Positions 6,406 to 11,515 of a stretch of 11,515 nucleotides of DNA are shown here, piece after piece. The notes beneath the pieces are model-generated. The model ran no database searches. It was not told where the DNA came from and worked only from the letters and a program-made list of their open reading frames with translations. Each line of letters opens with the position of its first letter. The stretch's first letter is position 1. This DNA comes from Neisseriales bacterium (lineage in GTDB: Bacteria > Pseudomonadota > Gammaproteobacteria > Burkholderiales > UBA11063), in the NCBI GenBank assembly GCA_008017145.1, contig SSGY01000154.1:1-11515 (forward strand), read 5' to 3'. A program made the position numbers and the translations under genes.

Positions 6406-7155
6406 CTAAAAAGCATTTCTTAATTGGCGCAGTACCACAAAGCAACTCTCTTCATCACTGATTAATTCACCACTCTTTGCGCCAACTATAGCCCAAACAT
6501 GAGGTTCATTACAGCGTAAAAACAAATTGTAACGTAGTTCATCGGCAAGCACCGTTGGCAATGAATTTTGCGTACTACTAAGCTTCATCACTAAATATTT
6601 GGCATAATCTTGATAATAAACATGATTGTCATCTATTGATGTAATAAACCGCAAATTGTTCGCTGTGTATTCATGTGCCGGATAACATAAAGTTGACTCT
6701 GGTAACGCTTTTATTTTACTTAATGAATTATACATCGCAACAAAATCATTGGTAAATACTCGTCCGCAACCCATGCCAAATAAGGTGTCACCGCAAAACA
6801 AATGCTTATCATCAACTAAATAACAAACATGCTCGAGTGTATGCCCGGGAGTTAACAATACCTTAACTGACAGATCCAAATCTGCAAGGTGTAGCATTTG
6901 TCCATCTGCAAGCTTTTGATTAAAATTATCAATGCATTCAGGATGATATCGCTCGCATAACATTTTAACGCCGCCAGTATGATCGGGATGATTATGAGTA
7001 AGCAGGATCACTTTGAGTGCCAGATCATGCTGCTGTAAGTATTTTTCAACTACATGAGCTTCGGTTGGATCTACAACTATAGCACTCTTATCATCATGAA
7101 TCAGCCAGACATAGTTATCTTTTAGCGCACGCAACGCAACTATCGTATATTTCAA
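6406..7155 (-). CDS. gloB: Glyoxalase II (hydroxyacylglutathione hydrolase), TTG start
   Basis: The 249-residue metallo-beta-lactamase-fold enzyme hydrolyses S-lactoylglutathione to D-lactate and glutathione. All seven dinuclear metal ligands are visible: H54, H56, D58 and H59 in THNHPDHTGG; H105 in GHT; D123 in CGDTLFGMGCGR; and H161 in PAHEYTANNLRF. The C-terminal glutathione-binding region ends with LPTVLADELRYNLFLRC, where the family usually has NPFLR. GHTLEHV replaces the common GHTxGH form. The start is TTG. The family N-terminus (ALRALKDNYVWLI) begins right there and no in-frame ATG lies nearby. The TTG overlaps the ppk2 stop as TTGA, with AAGAG five bases upstream. The coding end abuts palindromic element A. 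With gloA it forms a complete glutathione-dependent methylglyoxal pathway. Confidence 0.96.
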   Translation of the reverse strand: MKYTIVALRALKDNYVWLIHDDKSAIVVDPTEAHVVEKYLQQHDLALKVILLTHNHPDHTGGVKMLCERYHPECIDNFNQKLADGQMLHLADLDLSVKVLLTPGHTLEHVCYLVDDKHLFCGDTLFGMGCGRVFTNDFVAMYNSLSKIKALPESTLCYPAHEYTANNLRFITSIDDNHVYYQDYAKYLVMKLSSTQNSLPTVLADELRYNLFLRCNEPHVWAIVGAKSGELISDEESCFVVLRQLRNAF

Positions 7156-8072
7156 CTTTTCTCTTTTTCCAATTTTAATTTAGACTGTTTAAGCTCAGCT
7201 ATTTCTTCACTGCTAAGTTTTGGAAAATCAATATCCAAACCATTAATAGCATCAGCAATCACGTGTGCCACAATTGCTCGTGCAATTTTCTTATCGTTAG
7301 CAGGTACAACAATCCACGGTGCATGCTCATGTCCAGTTTCGGAAAGCAAATCTTCATAAGCACCAGTGTAGTCATCCCAGAACTGACGCTCTTTAAGATC
7401 TGCTGGAGAAACCTTCCAGTACTTATCTTCAATAGTCAAACGCTCTAAGAGACGGTTCTTTTGTTCATCTTTGGAGATATGCAAAAAGAATTTTAAAACC
7501 ACAATTCCGCTACGTGCTAAATGACGTTCAAAAGCATTAATATCCTCATAGCGTTCCTGCCAAAATTTCTTATTTTTGGCAACCGATAACTCAACGGGCA
7601 ACTGCTCCATATACTCCGGATGAACTTTAACTGCAAGAACATCTTCATAATGTGAACGATTAAATACTACCACTTCACCGCGGGATGGAACTACCTTTTG
7701 ATAACGCCAAAGAAAATTATGCGCATGCTCTTCAGCAGTTGGCACTTTAAAGCCTTGTACGCGACAACCTTGCGGATTAATTCCACTTAAAATATGACGA
7801 ATTGTACCATCTTTGCCTGCAGTATCCATTCCTTGTAATACGATCAAAACTCCGTACTTTTTACAAGCCCATAATTTTTCATGAGCACTGATTAGTGCCT
7901 CTCGACTTTGTTCCAAAACCTCACTAGCAAAATCGTGTGCTTTTTTCTTACCAGATTTTTTAACTTCTTTCGTTTTATAGTCAGCGGGATGTTTAGCTAA
8001 TTTAACTTTACTCGGCTTATCAATTACGATATCCGCAAACTGTGGATTAATTTTAGGTTTAGTAATCGCCAT
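7152..8072 (-). CDS. ppk2: Polyphosphate kinase 2 family protein, class III-like
   Basis: The 306-residue single-domain PPK2 transfers phosphate between inorganic polyphosphate and nucleotides. The P-loop is VLIVLQGMDTAGKDGTIRHI (K87, D88). The Walker B/lid region is VVVFNRSHYEDVL (residues 134-146), then FFLHISKDEQKNRLLERL, KYWKVSPADLKER, WDDYTGAYEDLLSETG and APWIVVPANDKK. NRSHYEDVL together with FLHISKDEQ is the pattern of PPK2 class III proteins such as that of Meiothermus ruber, which can phosphorylate both AMP and ADP. Class I enzymes instead have a DRSWYNRA-type motif. Nucleotide phosphorylation from polyphosphate is therefore inferred; direction and specificity need an assay. The N-terminal 45 residues are lysine-rich. 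GGAG lies seven bases before the ATG. The gene starts 15 bases after lysC ends and overlaps gloB. Confidence 0.93.
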   Translation of the reverse strand: MAITKPKINPQFADIVIDKPSKVKLAKHPADYKTKEVKKSGKKKAHDFASEVLEQSREALISAHEKLWACKKYGVLIVLQGMDTAGKDGTIRHILSGINPQGCRVQGFKVPTAEEHAHNFLWRYQKVVPSRGEVVVFNRSHYEDVLAVKVHPEYMEQLPVELSVAKNKKFWQERYEDINAFERHLARSGIVVLKFFLHISKDEQKNRLLERLTIEDKYWKVSPADLKERQFWDDYTGAYEDLLSETGHEHAPWIVVPANDKKIARAIVAHVIADAINGLDIDFPKLSSEEIAELKQSKLKLEKEKS

Positions 8073-8087
8073 GATGAATCTCCAAGT

Positions 8088-9434
8088 TTAATTTATGAAT
8101 TTACGATGTAATATCGGAACAACCTCGCTGATTTTATCACTCGGCACGATCATGCTAATATTAATATTACTCGCACTGTACGACAGCATTTGTACGCCTA
8201 TATTAGATGAATCAAAAATATCAAATAAGTCCTGCATAATCCTTGGCGTGGACATAATCTTTTCACCGACTAATGACACTGTTCCAAAACCTTCAATATA
8301 ATCAGTTTTAGCAAATTTATTTAGCTCAAGCAATGCCTCATCTAATTTGCCAATATTATCCAAAGTTACTGATACACTTACCTCTGATGCAGAGAGCATA
8401 TTTACCGAAATATTTTTATGCGCTAATACCGCAAAGATTTTTTGTAAAAATCCTTTGGATAAAAACATATTTGCCGAATAAATATTAATCAATGGTGCTG
8501 ATTTTTTCCAAGTCACAGATTTAACCAAGCCATCATTATTGTCTGCATTATGTTCAATTAAAGTTCCACAGTTATCAATATTAAACGTATTTAATACGCG
8601 AACAGGAATACCAGATTTCACAGCCGGTTGAATTGTCCGCGGATGCAATACTTTAGCACCAAACATCGCTAATTCGGCTGCTTCTTGATATGATAACTGA
8701 GGTATAAGTTTAGCATCGTTAATTACTCGTGGATCAGCTGAATAGACCCCGTTTACATCAGTCCAAATTTGAATCTCTTCTGCATTTAACGCATAACCAA
8801 TGATTGCTGCAGAATAGTCAGATCCTCCACGTCCCAAAATTGTTGTTTCACCACTTTGCGTAGCACCAATAAATCCAGTAATTACTGGCACGATATTTTT
8901 TTCAACTATTGGTAAAACTGTTTTTTTACAATGTTTTTTAGTCGCTGCATCAATAAAATCAGCACCGCCAAAATGTTTGGTCGTAATAATACATTCTGTC
9001 GCGCTAACTTGTTTGGCAGGATTTCCACGTGAAGACAAGAACTTGCTGATTAAGTGCGATGACATCATTTCTCCAAAAGAAACAATGCTATCATGCAATT
9101 GTAGTTGATTAGTGAAATTGTGACTGTGTAATAGATTTTTTAACTGTGCTAAATAACCAGCAACAGCATTATGTGCCGCTGATTGTTCGTTCGCATTAGC
9201 ACCAAAGATAGTATCAATCCAAAGCGTGTGCTTAGCTTTAATCTGTTCAATCAATGAATCTTGTTCAGGAGCTAATATACTGTGGCTTAATTTAACCAAT
9301 AAATCGGTGATTCCACTTAATGCGGATACTACCAAAATAGGCTTACGATGAATTTCTCTTTGTACTAAAGTGTTGATTGCTTCTACGCTTTGTGGGTTGG
9401 TAACTGATGTACCACCAAATTTCATTACTAACAT
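8088..9434 (-). CDS. lysC: Aspartokinase III (lysine-sensitive type)
   Basis: This enzyme phosphorylates aspartate, the first step to lysine, threonine, methionine and diaminopimelate. From the chosen ATG it has 448 residues, essentially the E. coli LysC length (449). It starts MLVMKFGGTSV, the kinase signature. SFGEMMSSHL, TGFIGATQSGETTILGRGG followed by SDYSAA, and IWTDVNGVYSADPR follow. AMFGAKVLHPRTIQPAV leads into two C-terminal ACT domains. The segment ANMFLSKGFLQKIF through NISVNMLSASEVSVSVTLD closely follows the lysine-binding ACT1 part of E. coli LysC, so lysine feedback inhibition is likely. There is no homoserine dehydrogenase domain. Longer starts at 9494 and 9452 are open, but only the ATG at 9434 has a good ribosome site (AAGAGAG, five bases). 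It sits between a divergent MFS gene and ppk2. Confidence 0.95.
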   Translation of the reverse strand: MLVMKFGGTSVTNPQSVEAINTLVQREIHRKPILVVSALSGITDLLVKLSHSILAPEQDSLIEQIKAKHTLWIDTIFGANANEQSAAHNAVAGYLAQLKNLLHSHNFTNQLQLHDSIVSFGEMMSSHLISKFLSSRGNPAKQVSATECIITTKHFGGADFIDAATKKHCKKTVLPIVEKNIVPVITGFIGATQSGETTILGRGGSDYSAAIIGYALNAEEIQIWTDVNGVYSADPRVINDAKLIPQLSYQEAAELAMFGAKVLHPRTIQPAVKSGIPVRVLNTFNIDNCGTLIEHNADNNDGLVKSVTWKKSAPLINIYSANMFLSKGFLQKIFAVLAHKNISVNMLSASEVSVSVTLDNIGKLDEALLELNKFAKTDYIEGFGTVSLVGEKIMSTPRIMQDLFDIFDSSNIGVQMLSYSASNINISMIVPSDKISEVVPILHRKFIN

Positions 9435-9439
9435 GCTGT

Positions 9440-9446
9440 CTCTCTT
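9440..9446 (-). promoter_or_regulatory. Shine-Dalgarno choosing the lysC start
   Basis: AAGAGAG on the minus strand lies five bases before the ATG at 9434. Two upstream in-frame ATGs (9494, directly abutting the previous stop, and 9452) have no purine-rich site. A start at 9434 also gives a protein of E. coli LysC length, whereas the longer form adds 20 residues with no family counterpart. Confidence 0.6.
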
Positions 9447-9494
9447 ACTCATTAAATTTTTGACTGAAAGCAGTATTTTACCGCAGTTTACCAT

Positions 9495-10778
9495 CTAAAT
9501 TTGAGTAAAATGTTTAGTGTAAATTTTAAGAGCAATAAAACCAAGCGTGGAGAAAACCATAATAATTAACTCAGGAGCATAATCATGAAAATTATGGGTA
9601 TACGCATGAGATAAATCCAAGCAGAAGACAGCTAAACTACCAAAAACCGAATAGGCAAGAATATTACCTAAGTAACGCCCGGTTAAGCGATTATGCACAT
9701 CAAAATCAACGACTCTGTATAATACCATAGGAGTCAAACGCACGAATACTCCATATACAAATCCGACAATATAAATCCATAATAAATAGTAACGGCCATT
9801 TCCGCCAAATACTATCCAAACCAGACTAAATAAAATCACTAACACATAGAAAACTTTCATTAATTTAACGGGTGAATAAAATAGCGCTAGCGCCCTTGCA
9901 AAATTAGCACCAATAAACCCTACAACAGTAACAGCAAGAAGGATAATATTAATCCTAACATACGAAAATCCCATAGCTAAATGTAAAAAGAAAGGTACTC
10001 GAAAAATCACCATTACAATCAAACAAACATGCAAAGAGACGATAAGAGAGCGAAGTAAAATATAACGCCAGTTTCGTTTAAGTGTATAAAAAAAACTTCT
10101 TCGTGAAAACTTAGAGTAATTATTTAGAATATGACGGTGCCTTACTCTGAGCATCAAATTGACTAAAACAAACAAACAACCAATAAAAAATTGAATTCGC
10201 CAAAATAAGTCAAACGTTTGGATACTCATTCCGTGATCAACTAACAGGCGATTAAACAAAATACTTACTAAAGCTCCCATCTCCCCAGAAAACAAAATAA
10301 AGTAATACATAAAGCGTTTATTCTCTTGACTAAAATTCATATTAGAGTAGTTAATCGTGAACCCAATTTCAAAACCGAACGCCACGCCTTGAATCAAGCG
10401 CAAAATCCAAAATACTATAAACGACCGCAAACCTATTTGTGAATAATTAGGAATCAAAGCTAGAAAAAAATAACATAAGGCTATTACTTGTGGAGCTCGA
10501 ATAATATTACGTCGATACTTTTCTATTGAGTGATTAAATAAAATAATTCCAAATATTTTAGATAATTGAACAGTAAATAGTATAGAAGAAAATGCTAATA
10601 GCGCTTGGAATAGCTTCAATGGAGGTAAAAGAACAGCACTAAGATAAATAGAGTACCCAACAAATAATGCCATGTCGTACATATCTAAATATGTACTAGA
10701 AAAAATCATAAATAATGATTTTTTCTCTGCTTTATTTAACGGTGCTGATCTGACTAACAAAAAATTAGTACTAAGCAT
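9495..10778 (-). CDS. Divergent MHS/MFS-family membrane protein
   Basis: The 427-residue protein is strongly hydrophobic with about twelve helices. It aligns by eye with the MHS symporter encoded at 3267-4523. YLDMYDMALF corresponds to FFEMFDFMVF, IPNYSQIG to TPDYSQIG, RLIQGVAFGFEIG to RLIQGFSAGAELG, and FWRIQFFIGCLF to GWRIPFIFGCLV. The usual motif A loop (D-x-x-G-R-K/R) has become NHSIEKYRRNI (residues 82-92), losing its glycine. The second half is poorly conserved and has no clear second motif A. It is either a specialised carrier or a transporter-derived protein with another role. Francisella Fpt and Legionella Pht phagosomal amino-acid transporters are also divergent MFS proteins, and placement before lysC would fit amino-acid uptake; both points are inference. 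The reading frame is intact. GGGG lies four bases before the ATG. Confidence 0.8.
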   Translation of the reverse strand: MLSTNFLLVRSAPLNKAEKKSLFMIFSSTYLDMYDMALFVGYSIYLSAVLLPPLKLFQALLAFSSILFTVQLSKIFGIILFNHSIEKYRRNIIRAPQVIALCYFFLALIPNYSQIGLRSFIVFWILRLIQGVAFGFEIGFTINYSNMNFSQENKRFMYYFILFSGEMGALVSILFNRLLVDHGMSIQTFDLFWRIQFFIGCLFVLVNLMLRVRHRHILNNYSKFSRRSFFYTLKRNWRYILLRSLIVSLHVCLIVMVIFRVPFFLHLAMGFSYVRINIILLAVTVVGFIGANFARALALFYSPVKLMKVFYVLVILFSLVWIVFGGNGRYYLLWIYIVGFVYGVFVRLTPMVLYRVVDFDVHNRLTGRYLGNILAYSVFGSLAVFCLDLSHAYTHNFHDYAPELIIMVFSTLGFIALKIYTKHFTQI

Positions 10779-10813
10779 AATACCCCACTGGACAAATTTT
10801 ACTCATCTTAAAT

Positions 10814-11515
10814 TTACAACAAATCAAGTTGATCAAATAACCAAGCCTGCAACTTAGGATCAAGATGCGGTGTAATTTTTGATCGAATCTTAGCATAATA
10901 AATAGAAATCTGAGCCTTGTCTTCTGGGCTTAACAAAGTTGTATCAATTAATTTTTTGCAATATGGCACAAGTGTTAAATCTTCAAAAGTATAAAATGGT
11001 CCATATGGCGACTGTTTGGCTTTTGCATCATCAATTTCTGTTACCAAACATAAATTCTCAATCCTAATTCCATACTCGCCATCCATATATAAACCAGGCT
11101 CATTACTTACAATCATTCCAGGCATTAATGGCACATTAGAATGTGCTTGAGAAATTTTTTGTGGACCTTCATGCACACCTAAGAAGCTACCAACCCCATG
11201 CCCAGTACCATGACGGTAATTAAGATATTCATTCCATAACGGAGCGCGTGCCAACATATCCAGATGTTCACCACATGTACCATGGCTAAATACTGCCCGT
11301 GATAACGCCAAATGCCCTTTTAAAACTAAAGTATAGTGATGACGCTGCTGTTCAGTTGGTGTTCCAAGATGAAAAGTTCGTGTAATATCGGTAGTTCCTT
11401 CGAGATACTGCCCACCAGAATCTAATAAGTACAGATTGTCATCACGAATAACCTTATTACTATCTGGAGTTGCACGATAATGAATAATCGCACCATTACT
11501 AGCATAACCACTGAT
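10814..11515 (-). CDS. Xaa-Pro aminopeptidase (M24B), C-terminal part, runs off right edge
   Basis: The frame stays open to the window end, giving the last 233 residues of a proline-specific aminopeptidase. All five dinuclear metal ligands of the pita-bread fold are present in the fragment: D32 (LLDSGGQY), D43 (GTTDITRT), H106 (HGTGHGVG), E139 (SNEPGLY) and E153 (GIRIENL). H12 in NGAIIHYRA matches the conserved substrate-side histidine. YTLVLKGHLALSRAVF, HEGPQKIS and the extra C-terminal M24_C module (YTFEDLTLVPYCKKLIDTTLLSPEDKAQI in part) identify the long, about 600-residue aminopeptidase P1 type, not the shorter E. coli PepP. The enzyme removes N-terminal residues preceding proline, usually in the cytoplasm. 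A TTG inside the frame at 11311 is not the start, because the metal-binding aspartates lie upstream of it. The divergent MFS gene follows after 35 bases. Confidence 0.95.
   Translation of the reverse strand: MSGYASNGAIIHYRATPDSNKVIRDDNLYLLDSGGQYLEGTTDITRTFHLGTPTEQQRHHYTLVLKGHLALSRAVFSHGTCGEHLDMLARAPLWNEYLNYRHGTGHGVGSFLGVHEGPQKISQAHSNVPLMPGMIVSNEPGLYMDGEYGIRIENLCLVTEIDDAKAKQSPYGPFYTFEDLTLVPYCKKLIDTTLLSPEDKAQISIYYAKIRSKITPHLDPKLQAWLFDQLDLL

Noticed and set aside
11309..11311. TTG as the start of the Xaa-Pro aminopeptidase gene
   Set aside because: The frame continues open to the window edge and the upstream part encodes the two metal-binding aspartates (DSGGQY, TTDITR), so the gene is truncated by the window, not short.
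2434..11515. UPF0149 and aminopeptidase P as the ygfB-pepP-ubiH operon
   Set aside because: They are more than 7 kb apart with unrelated genes between. The peptidase is the long aminopeptidase P1 type rather than E. coli PepP, and no ubiH-like gene is present.
1..11515. CRISPR array, tRNA/rRNA genes, insertion sequence, phage or defence island
   Set aside because: I saw no regularly spaced repeats, no tRNA-like cloverleaf or rRNA segment, and no transposase, integrase or defence-type protein. The content is housekeeping and transport genes.

Overview
The window is a gene-dense, fairly AT-rich (roughly 40% GC by eye) stretch of a bacterial chromosome. Twelve of its thirteen protein genes lie on the minus strand; the exception is a transporter fragment at the left edge. 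The gene content suggests a Gram-negative proteobacterium: glutathione-dependent glyoxalases GloA and GloB, a YecA/YgfB-like UPF0149 protein, a TfoX-N protein, RarA, and an E. coli LysC-type lysine-sensitive aspartokinase. Low GC, an oxygen-dependent HemY-type oxidase and two MHS-family transporters would fit a Francisella/Legionella-like gammaproteobacterium or an AT-rich betaproteobacterium. The window alone cannot decide between them. Nothing points to phage, plasmid or insertion-sequence DNA.

Layout, in the minus-strand direction of transcription (right to left): the C-terminal half of an Xaa-Pro aminopeptidase (runs off the right edge); a divergent MHS/MFS membrane protein; aspartokinase III (lysC); a class III-like PPK2 polyphosphate kinase; glyoxalase II (gloB, overlapping ppk2 through a TTGA junction); a palindromic repeat (A); glyoxalase I (gloA); and rarA, whose ribosome binding site lies in the last codons of gloA. 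After a 77-base gap comes a citrate/tricarballylate-type MHS symporter. After another gap of about 80 bases come a UPF0149 protein, a TfoX-N protein and a small alanine-rich ORF. Then come a second palindromic repeat (B) and the protoporphyrinogen oxidase gene hemY. hemY converges with the tail of a plus-strand EamA/DMT-type exporter gene.

Most genes are separated by under 40 bases or overlap, and I see no convincing intrinsic terminator between them, so long polycistronic transcripts are likely. The functional groups are methylglyoxal detoxification (gloB, gloA), energy and nucleotide metabolism (ppk2), the aspartate pathway (lysC), haem synthesis (hemY), replication-fork maintenance (rarA), peptide turnover (Xaa-Pro aminopeptidase) and transport.

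I did not find a dedicated novel system such as a defence island, CRISPR array or biosynthetic cluster. The most interesting non-genic signal is a pair of related palindromic elements of about 110-120 bases. Both sit directly behind the stop codon of the upstream gene, and one supplies the last codons and stop of a small ORF. The most interesting gene is the MHS-family relative next to lysC, which has lost the family's conserved loop motif.
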